This document shows positions 7,455-16,319 of a DNA stretch of 64,000 nucleotides, in pieces. The DNA is from Oligoflexales bacterium. Lineage in GTDB: Bacteria > Bdellovibrionota_B > Oligoflexia > Oligoflexales > RGVZ01. The DNA lies in NCBI GenBank assembly GCA_947445775.1, contig CANFEB010000005.1, positions 1 to 64,000 of the forward strand. The letters run 5' to 3'. Within the stretch, counting starts at the first letter, position 1, and the number at the start of each line of letters is the position of its first letter. The notes beneath the pieces were generated by a model. That model was given only the letters and a program-made list of their open reading frames with translations, was not told the DNA's origin and searched no databases. The translations under genes and the position numbers were made by a program.

Positions 7455-9503
7455 ATGAGCGTCCCCCGTATGGCCAAGCGCAATCCCACACTTTTTCGAA
7501 CGCTGGCGCTCATTGCCCCCCTAAGCTTGGCATGTGGATCTTGCCGAGTCCGCCCGCCCCAACCCCCGGCCCTGTTGTTGGATGCGACGGCCACTCCAAA
7601 TCCGGCCTCGCCATTTGAGCCCTTCACGCCCGCCAGTTGGCTGCCCTATGCTCTGGATCAGTTCAAGAACCAAAGCCTGAAGGGGGGCTTCGACTTGTTT
7701 TCTTTGGACTTCATGGATTTCGCCAAGATTGGCGGCGACTTTCAGATATCCATTGACGAGCAGGACGATGGTTATTTTTTGCGCCAAGAGCGCTGGAAAC
7801 TTCGGACCGACATTGGCCCCGGAGCCCTGATTCAAGACGCGCTTGGTGTGGGCACGATGCCGCTATCCATTCGCCTCGTCGCCGGCAAGGAGATTATTTA
7901 CGGTCGTGCTTTTACTGACCTGAAGCAGGCGACTTTAGCCAAGCCCGTTTCGATTCTTGGTCTGCCGACCAAGGCGCAAACGGCCCGTGCCATGATGGCG
8001 GGCGATTTTGTTTCGATTCCAACAAATATGGGAATTGTGCTGGGGCTTGAGGCACTGAATGATCGCAAACCATTTGCCGTATCGGCGGGAACTGGATTTT
8101 TTTGGAACGGCGAATTCCGAATCAATATTTACCGCCAGGAGGGTGGCTTTGTGCGCGTCAAGATCGCGCCGTCAACCCAGCGCGGCTTTGAGATGCATGC
8201 AAACATCGGGGCCCGCCTCGACATGTTCGGCTACAGCCCCGGGCGACTCATTAATTACGACCGTCAGGCCGAGCGATTTTTTGGCCTCGATTTTTTTGCG
8301 TGGGCCAGAAACCGCGTCCTCGAAGGCCAAAAATATGCTTTTGATTACGTCTTCAATCTGGATGACTCGTCTGCCCGGATTGCTTACGACGCAATTATGG
8401 ACAAGACCGTAAGTTTTAAGTCCGGTTTTAAGGCCAGCCTAGGGGCGACAAGCCTGTTTCGCAGCGAGGTTAATGCTGACAATGTTTTTGTGGATTTAAC
8501 TCCTGCCGAGTATTTGAATCTCGCCGATCAAGGCCGTCCCGCCGATGAGAGGCGCGTTGCCCGGGTGTTTAAGGGCTCCAATTTCTATCAGGGCGATTCA
8601 TCGGCGGGGCGTCTGGGGCTGCGGGCCCTGCGTTTTCAAGAATCACGCTCCCTCACCTCCAATCGTCTGGCAATTGATGACGGCCTGCCTGGGGGCAGCG
8701 CGACGGCGCAAATTTTCGTGTCGGAGCACCGCCGAAATTCATGGTTGTCCTATTTTCGCCAGCATCAAAGCCTTTCTGCCGGAGCATTCTTTGAGTGCAA
8801 CGCCAATTGGAGGCGCCACACCCTGCGTGATTTGATTTTTGAGTGGAACATTGGCCAGAGCGACCTTTCACCCAATGAACTTTCGGAGGTCCGCCAGGCC
8901 TACATGGTGATCCTTGGCGGCGATTACAAGCGGCTCTTGGCGGGGCGCAGATTGATGGGCCATGAGGGCCAGGGGGGCCAGGGGCACGCCAAGCGTTTTT
9001 CTTCAGCGCTAAAGGTGGTGATCCGGCCTGACTTCATGCTTGGGTTAAGTGCTCGTTTAAGTCAAAGCCCAGGGGGGCTGGAGGAAGACCTCGCCGCCAT
9101 TGGCCAGACGATCTTGCTTCGCTACCGGAGTGGGCGCAGTAGCCTCGAATTTTTTCAAGAGGCATCCGAGGGCGTCGCACGGGGAGCGTGGCGAGGTCTG
9201 GAGGGTGGTCTGATGGATCCCATGATCAAGGCGACCGTGGGGCTCAACCGTTTGGGCGAGGGCAATTACCTCGGCGAGCTTTTCAAGATCATGAATTCCC
9301 ATCCGGCGGGCGAGATCATTGTGCCGACGTTTATTTTGGAGCTGGCCAAATATCTACGGACTGGCCAGTATTTGGCGATAATGGAAACGGCGCGCGGGAC
9401 GCCCGACTACTTTAACGATATTGGCGAAGATCTTGGCGGTGAATACCGCGCTCGCCTGACCCGAGCGCTCTATGCCATCTCGCATCTCGGATATGAGAAC
9501 TAA
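7455..9503 (+). CDS. Large exported lipoprotein of unknown function
   Basis: About 682 residues from ATG 7455; ATG 7470 is equally possible. The signal is LFRTLALIAPLSLACGSC with lipobox LSLAC. The body is mixed alpha/beta with many aromatic residues and no recognisable domain. The open frame reaches upstream to 7371, but those codons would overlap the divergent gene's promoter region. About 120 bases separate it from the divergent gene and must hold both promoters. Confidence 0.55.
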   Translation: MSVPRMAKRNPTLFRTLALIAPLSLACGSCRVRPPQPPALLLDATATPNPASPFEPFTPASWLPYALDQFKNQSLKGGFDLFSLDFMDFAKIGGDFQISIDEQDDGYFLRQERWKLRTDIGPGALIQDALGVGTMPLSIRLVAGKEIIYGRAFTDLKQATLAKPVSILGLPTKAQTARAMMAGDFVSIPTNMGIVLGLEALNDRKPFAVSAGTGFFWNGEFRINIYRQEGGFVRVKIAPSTQRGFEMHANIGARLDMFGYSPGRLINYDRQAERFFGLDFFAWARNRVLEGQKYAFDYVFNLDDSSARIAYDAIMDKTVSFKSGFKASLGATSLFRSEVNADNVFVDLTPAEYLNLADQGRPADERRVARVFKGSNFYQGDSSAGRLGLRALRFQESRSLTSNRLAIDDGLPGGSATAQIFVSEHRRNSWLSYFRQHQSLSAGAFFECNANWRRHTLRDLIFEWNIGQSDLSPNELSEVRQAYMVILGGDYKRLLAGRRLMGHEGQGGQGHAKRFSSALKVVIRPDFMLGLSARLSQSPGGLEEDLAAIGQTILLRYRSGRSSLEFFQEASEGVARGAWRGLEGGLMDPMIKATVGLNRLGEGNYLGELFKIMNSHPAGEIIVPTFILELAKYLRTGQYLAIMETARGTPDYFNDIGEDLGGEYRARLTRALYAISHLGYEN

Positions 9504-9506
9504 ACA

Positions 9507-10805
9507 TTGACTGTCGGAAGAAATGACCCTTGCCCATGTGGCAGCGGAAAAAAGTATAAGAAATGTTGCTTGCTGAGCGCCCATTCAGCCCAGGCCGATG
9601 ATTTCAGTTATCGCAGGTACCGCGACATTGAAAGTAAGTTGGTTGCCCGCCTTTTTCGTCATGCCGCTGAAGTTTTTGGTCCGAGCTCATTTAAGGAATC
9701 CTGGGATAAGTTTCATTGTGGGCAAGATTCTGATGCCAACAACCCAGAAAATCCTATCACTCAAATTTGGGGCCCCTATTTTTTGTTTTGCTGGGAAATA
9801 GACCCCGCCGAGACGAACTGCGACCTGTCAATGAGCGGCAAGACAGTTACGGAGTCGTTTCTTGGCACACAGCGGGCGCGACTTTCAAAGGAAGAGCTAG
9901 AGATACTGGACGCAGCCAATCGCTGTGATTGAGTGTGAGGTTTTCGAACGCACCGGATCGCAGGGGGCCAAGTGTGGCAGCGTCATTTTCGGTACGTTTT
10001 TCGAAGTCAATGGATGCCGTCAGGCGCTTGGACTGTCTCCATACATGTTGCCGCCAATGTCAGTCCAGGCTGTCATCAAAGTCAGGCAGATTCTGCACAA
10101 GAGGCTCAAGACAAAGAAACTAACTGACGCCCAGGTATCGAAGTTTGATTTCATGCTCAGCAAACACTGCACTTTGAAATCTCGTCGCCCGAGGAGGCGT
10201 TCTCCGCCCTCAATTATCTTGCCGCTGGCTTTACGAGCGAAGATGCGCTGCGTTCAGTTGCGAAACTCAAAAATGGCGAACTTTATGAAGTTGAAATTCC
10301 CTGGTTCAAGAAGCAAAAATTTGAGGGCAAGGAACCAGCCTCAGCCACTTTGTTGGGATCAGTGCGAATCGTCGGCAAAAAGATGAGGGTGGAAGTGAAT
10401 TCAAATGAACGCGCCGAGACCGTGAAGATGAAGATAGAAACCGCGCTTGGGTCAAAGACAAAATTTGTGATTAAGGTAATCGAATCTGTCGAGGGAAACA
10501 TGGGACGCGGTCCGAGCCAAGGCGGCCCGGGTCCATCGGGAATTCCCCCGGAGCAATTGCCGCCAGAAGCTCTGCAGGCCGTCAAAAAGGCGGCTGACGC
10601 GCACTGGGCTAAGTGGTTTGACGATAAAATCCCCGCGCTCAACGGCTGGACTCCCAAACAGGCGGCAAAGACTAAAGAGGGGCGCGAACTACTTTTTGCT
10701 TTGCTCAATACCTACGAACATAGATCGGGGCATGCTGATGATGTCGTCACGAATTTATTTCAACCAGATATTCAGGAACTTCGCGCCAAGTTGGGCATAG
10801 ACTGA
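9507..10805 (+). pseudogene. Broken SEC-C motif protein gene
   Basis: The N-terminal part, from TTG 9507, begins [18 protein letters not shown], a textbook SEC-C zinc motif. The frame ends at TGA 9930-9932. The family sequence continues in the +1 frame (VIFGTFFEVNGCRQALGL, 9925 to about 10165), and then returns to the first frame from about 10160 (LHFEISSPEEAFSALNYLA) to the stop at 10803-10805. Compared with intact members I know, the segments before VIFG and before LHFE are also shortened. So there are at least two frameshifts and probably two small deletions. Intact homologues are about 430-480 residues and of unknown role. Confidence 0.75.
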
Positions 10806-10876
10806 AAGGGCGGCGGCCCCAGAAGCTTTCGATTGGTGCGGAGTCCCAATTGTGGCCGGAACGATTTTACGGAGTT

Positions 10877-10920
10877 TGGCCGAATATAACATTTCTATTG
10901 AAAAATGTTACATTCGGCCA
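10877..10920. promoter_or_regulatory. Palindromic operator upstream of abiEi-abiEii
   Basis: TGGCCGAATATAACATTT, then CTATTGA, then AAATGTTACATTCGGCCA: 18-bp arms with one mismatch, ending 12 bases before the abiEi ATG. AbiEi antitoxins are known to repress their own operon by binding inverted repeats. The core ACATTTCTATTGAAAAATGT recurs upstream of the second, decayed abiE pair at 16266-16305. Confidence 0.75.
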
Positions 10921-10932
10921 CAAACTAAGTTC

Positions 10933-11505
10933 ATGAATAAACAGCCGGACTCAAAGCTAAAAAAACTCGGTGTCTTCACTCGCTCACAGGCCGAGGCGAT
11001 GGGCCTCAGCCATCAGAGCCTTTCCCGATTGGTGGAAGAAGAAAGAATCATTCGTGTTGGCCGGGGAATGTATCTGCATTCCGAGGGCGAGCTTGGGAGA
11101 GATATCGACTACCAAGTCGCCTGCGCGAAGTTCGGTCCTCAATCCGCTATAGGTGGGCTTACGGCCCTCTTTCACTACAACTTGATCGAACAAGTTCCCG
11201 GCCAAGTTTGGGTGTTAGTACCTCCGACTCAAATCACCCACACACGGCTTTACCGATTGATTCGCACAAAAATAAAATTAGATCGAGGAATCATCAGCGG
11301 AAGTGGTTATCGCATTGTCACTGTTGAGCGAGCCGTACTTGAGGGCCTCAAGATGGCTAAAAAAATTGGAGAACGAACGGCAGTTCAAGCAGCACGGGCC
11401 GCACTCGCAACCGGACAAACAACAGAGGGTAAACTTGGGAGGGCAGCAAAAGAGCTTGAGCTTGATTCGGTGCTGACGAGATATTTCGAGGTAATCAGCA
11501 CATGA
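10933..11505 (+). CDS. abiEi: AbiEi-type antitoxin / transcriptional repressor (type IV TA)
   Basis: 190 residues from ATG 10933, just after the palindromic operator; the frame runs upstream but would cross the operator. The N-terminal winged helix (LGVFTRSQAEAMGLSHQSLS, then GRGMYL) is followed by the AbiEi C-terminal region (IDYQVACAKFGPQSAIGGL, TALFHYNL, TVERAVLEGLKMA). In the AbiE family this protein represses the operon and counters the AbiEii toxin without forming a stable complex. It overlaps abiEii by ATGA. It appears intact. Confidence 0.85.
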   Translation: MNKQPDSKLKKLGVFTRSQAEAMGLSHQSLSRLVEEERIIRVGRGMYLHSEGELGRDIDYQVACAKFGPQSAIGGLTALFHYNLIEQVPGQVWVLVPPTQITHTRLYRLIRTKIKLDRGIISGSGYRIVTVERAVLEGLKMAKKIGERTAVQAARAALATGQTTEGKLGRAAKELELDSVLTRYFEVIST

Positions 11506-12350
11506 CGACAAAAGCCAAAAGCGACTCTATCCGCAAAAAATTAAGCAACCTCGCCCACAAACTCGATGTGCCTTATCGCAACATAGAAATTGTTTTTTTA
11601 ATTGAAAGGTTGGTGGCCCGCTTGGTCGCCAATAAAAATTTGAAGTCAAATTTGGTTTTTAAGGGCGGCTTTGTTGCCCTTAAGGTGTACGGATCTCCTC
11701 GATACACTATTGATCTGGATGCTCTTCTGGTGAAAGAAAATCTTGATCCTACCTTGGAACTTATAAGACAAAATGCCGAGTCCGATGCTGGCGACAGTGT
11801 TTGGTTTCGATTTGAAAAACAGGATAGACTGATGACCCAAGGTGAATACGGGGGAGTCCGTCAGATTTACCGAGCAGGGATTGGTGAAATCCTACCCGAC
11901 ATCAGACGAGCCCCAGTCATTCATTTTGATTTAGGTGTTGGCGATCCCATTACTCCGGGACCACAAAAGGTCGAAACACCTTCATTCTTTCCTCAGAATG
12001 AAGACATCAGTTGGTCGGTGTATCCCGTTGAAACCATTATCGCTGAAAAACTTCATGCCCTCCTCAGCCATGGTGATGCGAACTCCCGCTCGAAAGATGT
12101 CCACGATTTGGCGGTGTTTTTACCTAAGGCCGAGGCCGAAACTTTAGGAACCGCAATCAAGCGATGCTTTGAATTCAGGGAGACGGAACTGCCAGAAAAA
12201 ATTTCGGCAGAGATTAAAAAAATCAACACCCACCGTCTTGAGCAAGGCTGGGCCAACTCGGTGTCAACTGTAGCAAATGCACCAGAATTTAAGATCGCAT
12301 TTGATACGGTCATAAAAAACATAGCTCGGTTGGAGAAGTTTTTTAAATGA
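11502..12350 (+). CDS. abiEii: AbiEii nucleotidyltransferase toxin (type IV TA)
   Basis: 282 residues. The polymerase-beta-like nucleotidyltransferase motif is intact: G64-S65-x3-T69-x-D71-x-D73 (GSPRYTIDLD), preceded by VFKGGFVALKV. Later AEKLHALLSHGDANSRSKDV followed by HDL is the second conserved AbiEii block. In characterised homologues these enzymes transfer nucleotides to tRNA acceptor ends or other targets and arrest growth during phage infection; the target here is unknown. Start is the ATG overlapping the antitoxin stop. Confidence 0.85.
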   Translation: MTTKAKSDSIRKKLSNLAHKLDVPYRNIEIVFLIERLVARLVANKNLKSNLVFKGGFVALKVYGSPRYTIDLDALLVKENLDPTLELIRQNAESDAGDSVWFRFEKQDRLMTQGEYGGVRQIYRAGIGEILPDIRRAPVIHFDLGVGDPITPGPQKVETPSFFPQNEDISWSVYPVETIIAEKLHALLSHGDANSRSKDVHDLAVFLPKAEAETLGTAIKRCFEFRETELPEKISAEIKKINTHRLEQGWANSVSTVANAPEFKIAFDTVIKNIARLEKFFK

Positions 12351-12387
12351 GCGAGCTAAAAAAAATCTGAAAAGCCCAAAGAGCGAA

Positions 12388-12405
12388 CCCCCTCTGTCAG
12401 GGAAG
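12388..12405 (+). repeat. Short dispersed repeat, copy 1
   Basis: CCCCCTCTGTCAGGGAAG lies downstream of abiEii. The reverse complement of its core occurs at 15412-15430 (end of the rhuM remnant) and 16239-16254 (upstream of the second abiE pair). In copies 1 and 2 one reading frame spells PPLSGKL before diverging, which suggests a shared coding or recombination remnant. Confidence 0.6.
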
Positions 12406-12445
12406 CTGGCGCCTGTGTGAAGCCGCCGAAGAAAAAGGTTTGGTG

Positions 12446-13219
12446 ATGGACATTGTTTTGATTGCCCTTGTGGCTTTTCTTGGCTCAGGTCTGACGTTCT
12501 TTTCTGGATTCGGTCTTGGCACTGTTTTGCTTCCAGCTTTTGCACTATTTTTCCCTGTTCAAATCGCCGTTGGCCTGACCGCCATTGTTCACTTCCTGAA
12601 CAACCTCTTCAAACTCAGTCTTGTCGGAAAACATGCGAACAAGAACATCTTGTTGCGGTTCTCCCTTCCAACGATTCCAGCGGCGTTCTTGGGTTCCTAT
12701 ATTTTGGTGAAATTGAGTGGTATTGATCCTCTTTTTTCCTACGCCCTGAACGGACATGAATACAAAGTTGAACCCGTGAAGTTGGCAATCGCTGTCTTGA
12801 TGATTGTATTTTCTCTTTTTGAAATTGTGCCGAAGCTGAGTGCCTGGACCGTGGATCAGAAATTTCTTCCGTTGGGCGGCCTTCTGAGTGGGTTCTTTGG
12901 TGGACTATCAGGACACCAGGGTGCGCTGAGAAGTGCCTTTTTAATTCGCACAGGAATTTCCAAAGAGAGTTTCATTGGAACTGGTGTTGTCACAGCTTGT
13001 TTGGTGGATGTGACTCGACTTTCGGTCTACAGTTCACAGTTGTCCAAATCCACCGTAAACGACAATGTTTCAATACTTGGAATCGCAACCTTGGCCGCGT
13101 TTGTTGGCGCATACTTGGGAAACAAATTGCTGAAGAAAGCAACGTTCAAGCTGGTTCAGAACTTGGTTGCGGTGATGCTGGTCATCATTGCTGTTCTGTT
13201 GGGCGGGGGGATCATTTAG
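12446..13219 (+). CDS. TSUP (TauE/SafE) family anion permease
   Basis: 257 residues with about eight hydrophobic segments. The layout of two repeated halves, with GLTFFSGFGLGTVLLPAFAL at the start and GLLSGFFGGLSGHQGALRSA in the middle, is typical of the sulfite exporter TauE/SafE family. It exports or imports small anions such as sulfite or sulfoacetate; the substrate is not assignable. I chose ATG 12446 after GAAAAAGG over the in-frame TTG 12440. It is convergent with crcB. Confidence 0.75.
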   Translation: MDIVLIALVAFLGSGLTFFSGFGLGTVLLPAFALFFPVQIAVGLTAIVHFLNNLFKLSLVGKHANKNILLRFSLPTIPAAFLGSYILVKLSGIDPLFSYALNGHEYKVEPVKLAIAVLMIVFSLFEIVPKLSAWTVDQKFLPLGGLLSGFFGGLSGHQGALRSAFLIRTGISKESFIGTGVVTACLVDVTRLSVYSSQLSKSTVNDNVSILGIATLAAFVGAYLGNKLLKKATFKLVQNLVAVMLVIIAVLLGGGII

Positions 13220-13272
13220 TGGGCGTTGCCTGGAAGCCGTCCCTATGCCTTCAGGAGCTTGCTCGTTGAGGC

Positions 13273-13662
13273 TCACGATACGCCCGCCAAAAATAGTCGC
13301 GTACTATAGATTCCAGCAATGCAGGCAGCGACCCCTAAGACTGGACTAAGACCGAAATAAAGAGCGGCGTGGAGATAGCGCGCTTCTTCAATGAGCTGGA
13401 AGACCTCAAGGGAAAAAGCTGAGAAGGTCGTAAAACCTCCGAGAAGCCCCGTCATGAGTCCCAACCGGATTTCAGGGGAAAGTATCGTTCGCTCGATTCC
13501 CAGCGTGTAGACAAGTCCAATAAGAAAAGAGCCAAGGATATTGATTCCAAAGGTTACGGTCGGAAAGGGTCGATCAAGAAAGCGAAGGGCAAGTTCGTTC
13601 AGAAAAAACCGCGAACACACTCCTAAGAGCCCAAACGAAAGGACGTAGAAATATTTCGTCAT
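13273..13662 (-). CDS. crcB: Fluoride ion channel CrcB/Fluc
   Basis: 129 residues, the usual length. Conserved blocks are GLLGVCSRFFLNELALRF, TFGINILGSFLIGLVYTLG and GLLGGFTTFSAFSLEVFQL (the Fluc phenylalanine-box and TFSTF-like region), with four membrane segments. Start is ATG 13660-13662 behind GGGGGGCTGCC; the open frame extends 91 codons further upstream, but that part has no family resemblance. No fluoride riboswitch could be recognised upstream. It forms a dual-topology dimer in the inner membrane and expels fluoride. Confidence 0.85.
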   Translation of the reverse strand: MTKYFYVLSFGLLGVCSRFFLNELALRFLDRPFPTVTFGINILGSFLIGLVYTLGIERTILSPEIRLGLMTGLLGGFTTFSAFSLEVFQLIEEARYLHAALYFGLSPVLGVAACIAGIYSTRLFLAGVS

Positions 13663-13882
13663 GGCAGCCCCCCAAAAACCATCATCACCACAATTGTGGG
13701 TACTAGTGTCGAGAGTGCCAGATAATGGGCCAACTTCATACCTCACCTGCCTTCTGCCGCTTAAACTGCCGAGAAGAGGAAAGCGAATCCAGAAAATGGC
13801 GTAGGCCAATGGTGTGTTCAAAAAGTCGTAAAAATTTAAAAAAAAACCTACGAACGTGCCCTTGTTACCGAGCGTTTCTTGA

Positions 13883-14020
13883 GCTCTTGATGGATATAAT
13901 GCCAATCTGGTGCGATCTGAGACACATCCGGACATGGATGCAGCACGCCAACGCGAGCGTCAGCTAAAAGGCTTGAACCGGGCGAAGAAGGACGTCCTCG
14001 TCACATCTCTGAACCCTGAG
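13883..14020 (+). pseudogene. C-terminal remnant of a GIY-YIG domain protein
   Basis: The frame reads YNANLVRSETHPDMDAARQR followed by ERQLKGLNRAKKDVLV and NPE. This matches the last third of small GIY-YIG nuclease-superfamily proteins (the region usually spelled H-x-A-I-x-RE-x-Q-x-K-x-W-x-R-x-KK-x-x-L-I and ending NPEWRDL). The catalytic N-terminal half (GIY and YIG strands) is absent and a TGA precedes it in frame. Confidence 0.55.
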
Positions 14021-14109
14021 CGCAGCATGGCAATACCGCCACCCAGAGCCTTTGCGAGTGTTTTTGAGAATTCGGAGTTTCTGATGCTGCCCGGCGCGAA
14101 AGATGCGAT

Positions 14110-14171
14110 GAGTAAACTGGACAGGTGTCCGGTTTACTCGCGAGTAAACTGGACAGACGTCTGATTTACTC
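14110..14171. promoter_or_regulatory. Two tandem 30-bp palindromes upstream of the DUF4143 ATPase
   Basis: Each unit begins GAGTAAACTGGACAG and ends TTTACTC, and both are near-perfect inverted repeats. They are spaced 32 bases apart and end three bases before the first possible ATG of the ATPase (14174). The layout suggests two adjacent binding sites for a dimeric repressor, possibly autoregulation, but no binding protein is identified. Confidence 0.55.
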
Positions 14172-14173
14172 GT

Positions 14174-15343
14174 ATGATTGATATAGTTCCATGTGCAATG
14201 AAAAACGGGGTCAGGATGCGCTATGTCACAGATTTTATAATTGAATCCCTCAAAAAGAGGGCTGTCTTTATTGGTGGCCCCAGGCAGGTCGGAAAAACAA
14301 CCCTGGCCTTGTCGTTGATTAATCCCAAGGCTAATGCCCGGCATGGCGGCTACCTCAATTGGGATTATGAGCCCTCGGCAGAAAAAATCCGGAAATCCAA
14401 ACTTCCGATCGATCAGCCAGTGATTGTCTTTGACGAACTCCACAAATTTAAACTCTGGAAACGCTGGATCAAAGGCGTCATTGATGTCGAAAAAGGCCGC
14501 AGAAAAATAATTGTGACCGGCTCCGCAAGGCTTGATCTCTATCAAAAAGGTGGAGACTCGTTATTTGGTCGATACCGCTATGTGCGCCTCCATCCTTTTT
14601 CATTACCAGAACTCGCGGGTAAGGATCCGGCTGCTGACGTTGAAAGGTTGCTCAAATTCGGTGGATTTCCTGAACCGCTTTTTTCCGAAAATGCCCGTGA
14701 ACTGAAACTTTGGCAAAAGGAGCGTTTGCGAAGGATTATTCGTGAGGATGTGCGTGATATCAGTCTGATCCAAAATATTTCAGGCATGGAGACCCTTGCG
14801 GAATTGCTCCCAGACCGAGTCGGCAGCCCGCTTTCCGTCCAGAGTCTGAGTGAAGATGTTCAGGTGGATCATAAAACACTGAAGCGCTGGCTTGCTGTTT
14901 TGGAGTCGATGTATTTCGCCTACCGAATTCCACCCTTTGGGTCTAAAAAAATTAGAGCTGTAAAGAAAGAACAAAAACTTTACCTTTGGGACTGGTCGAC
15001 AATTGAAGACCCTGGCATACGCTGGGAAAATATGGTCGCCTCGCAGTTGTTAAAATACTGCCATTGGCTCGAAGACTCCGAGGGTGACACCATGGAGCTA
15101 AGGTACCTGCGAGATATTGACCGCCGGGAAGTCGATTTTGTCGTGCTAAAAAACAAAAAGCCGATATTTGCCGTTGAATGCAAAAGCGGTGAAAAAGCGA
15201 TAGGCAGGTCCGTTCATTATTTTGCCGAACGCACGGCGATTCCGAAATTCTACCAGGTTCATCGCGGAGAGGCTGCGTTTGAAATTGGCAACATCAAAGT
15301 GATGCCATTTCATCTATTCTGCCATGAGCTCGATATGCCGTGA
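14174..15343 (+). CDS. AAA ATPase with C-terminal DUF4143
   Basis: 389 residues from the first ATG; ATG 14198 or 14216 would shorten it by 8 or 14 residues. Walker A is GPRQVGKTT, Walker B is VIVFDELHK, and a sensor segment reads IVTGSARLD. The C-terminal DUF4143 part contains REVDFVVLKNKKPIFAVECK, whose D-x-n-E-x-K spacing is that of a PD-(D/E)XK fold. Such proteins are common in accessory DNA and some are suggested to act as toxins or antiphage factors; their activity is not established. It sits in the abiE island and appears intact. Confidence 0.8.
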   Translation: MIDIVPCAMKNGVRMRYVTDFIIESLKKRAVFIGGPRQVGKTTLALSLINPKANARHGGYLNWDYEPSAEKIRKSKLPIDQPVIVFDELHKFKLWKRWIKGVIDVEKGRRKIIVTGSARLDLYQKGGDSLFGRYRYVRLHPFSLPELAGKDPAADVERLLKFGGFPEPLFSENARELKLWQKERLRRIIREDVRDISLIQNISGMETLAELLPDRVGSPLSVQSLSEDVQVDHKTLKRWLAVLESMYFAYRIPPFGSKKIRAVKKEQKLYLWDWSTIEDPGIRWENMVASQLLKYCHWLEDSEGDTMELRYLRDIDRREVDFVVLKNKKPIFAVECKSGEKAIGRSVHYFAERTAIPKFYQVHRGEAAFEIGNIKVMPFHLFCHELDMP

Positions 15344-15372
15344 TAACCCCGTCATCATTTCCATGATTGTCA

Positions 15373-15860
15373 TCATTTACCCGCCTTGGCCAAACGGCTC
15401 ACCCACGGCAACTTCCCTGACAGAGGGGGGGACCGCCCCTCTTTAAGTCTGGCATCGTCGAGTACGAATCCTTTAACAAGTAGCTCTCGCAGTTGATTGG
15501 TGGCCCACTGCCGGAACTGGGTTCCTCGGTTGGACCTAACGCGATAACCGACAGCCAAGATGGCATCGAGATTATAATGATCTACAAGACGCTCAACCTG
15601 ACGTGCGCCTTCCATTTGAACTATCCGGATTTCCGGATAGTTGTCTCGGAGGCGATTTCCCGCTCCGAATAGATATTCATGAGGTGTTCATTTACGGTCT
15701 TAACGGAAATCTGATAAGGATCGCTTATAAGCCTTTGCGAAAGCCAAACCGTTTCTCCATCGACCCGAACTTGGATCTTGGCTTGCCCATCCTCACTTTG
15801 AAACAAAACGACTTCGCCGCTTGGTTTTGTATCCGAAGGTTTTAGTGGTTTTTTAGTCAT
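15373..15860 (-). pseudogene. Broken rhuM-like gene
   Basis: The N-terminal piece reads GEVVLFQSEDGQAKIQVRVD then ETVWLSQ and NEHLMNIYSE. The C-terminal piece, in another frame, reads LVDHYNLDAILAVGYRVRSN then RGTQFRQWAT and LVKGFVLDDARL. Together they are the virulence protein RhuM family, whose members are usually over 300 residues. The junction near 15616 is frameshifted, a few residues after WLSQ are missing, and the gene ends early in the short dispersed repeat. Not expected to be functional. Confidence 0.75.
15412..15430 (-). repeat. Short dispersed repeat, copy 2
   Basis: CTTCCCTGACAGAGGGGGG, the reverse complement of the repeat at 12388-12405. It forms the 3' end of the rhuM remnant. 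Confidence 0.6.
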
Positions 15861-16258
15861 AAAATAAATTTTGCTTTATAATTCTATCGCCACAAACAGT
15901 CGAGATTCTAGGCGAAATCACCGTTGTCTGACAAACCCACAACACGGTCCTACCATCCGGTTTCTGATTTATCGAGTATGAGTCCTTGGAGCTGAGTTGA
16001 TCGATTTCGTGAGGTCGCAGTCCAAACCAAACTCCCACAGCACCCCAATTAATTTTGGCCTCACCCATTGTCCCCTCTGTCGGGTTGAGTCGACCTTGCA
16101 TGATCATGAAAATTCAGACCATGCTTTATTAAAGCTTCAAGTTCTTTGCGTGGTTCAGTAAAGCCATTCGTTGGCAAAGGCACTGGGGACTTTTGTCTCG
16201 TTCTATTTTTAGCCATCGCGTGAAGATGCAAGACTTCATCCCTGACAGAGGGGGCCAC
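15853..16258 (-). pseudogene. Probable tyrosine integrase remnant
   Basis: The frame ending at 15853 reads EAKINWGAVGVWFGLRPHEI followed by DQL, then GRTVLWVCQT. The FGLRPxEIDxL segment resembles the first catalytic Arg region (TGLRxxEL) of tyrosine recombinases, and the order before and after it is like integrases I know from Bdellovibrio relatives. The overlapping upstream frame (MAKNRTRQKSPVPLPTNGF) may be part of the same wreck or unrelated. The second catalytic box (HxxR) and Tyr are missing. The assignment is tentative. Confidence 0.4.
16239..16254 (-). repeat. Short dispersed repeat, copy 3
   Basis: TCCCTGACAGAGGGGG, 16 bases shared with copies 1 and 2, located 12 bases before the operator of the decayed abiE pair. 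A weaker related sequence (CCCCTCTGTCGGG) occurs near 16071. Confidence 0.55.
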
Positions 16259-16265
16259 ATTTTTT

Positions 16266-16305
16266 GTGATAATTCACATTTCTATTGAAAAATGTTAAAT
16301 TTCAC
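16266..16305. promoter_or_regulatory. Degenerate operator of the second abiE pair
   Basis: Imperfect inverted repeat GTGATAATTCACATTT / AAATGTTAAATTTCAC (13 of 16 positions pair) ending 14 bases before the GTG of the abiEi remnant. The central ACATTTCTATTGAAAAATGT is identical to the operator at 10877-10920, while the outer arms differ. Confidence 0.65.
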
Positions 16306-16319
16306 CCGATCTTATTTGC

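Noticed and set aside
13663..13760. Possible fluoride riboswitch before crcB
   Set aside because: The conserved GGxGAUG start and the CUGAUGRC-CUAC end of the crcB RNA motif could not be found on the minus strand.
13663..13935. Long N-terminal extension of crcB
   Set aside because: The extra 91 codons do not resemble the family, and a good ribosome-binding site precedes the internal ATG.
14110..14171. CRISPR array
   Set aside because: Only two units, each itself palindromic, with no spacers and no cas genes in the window.
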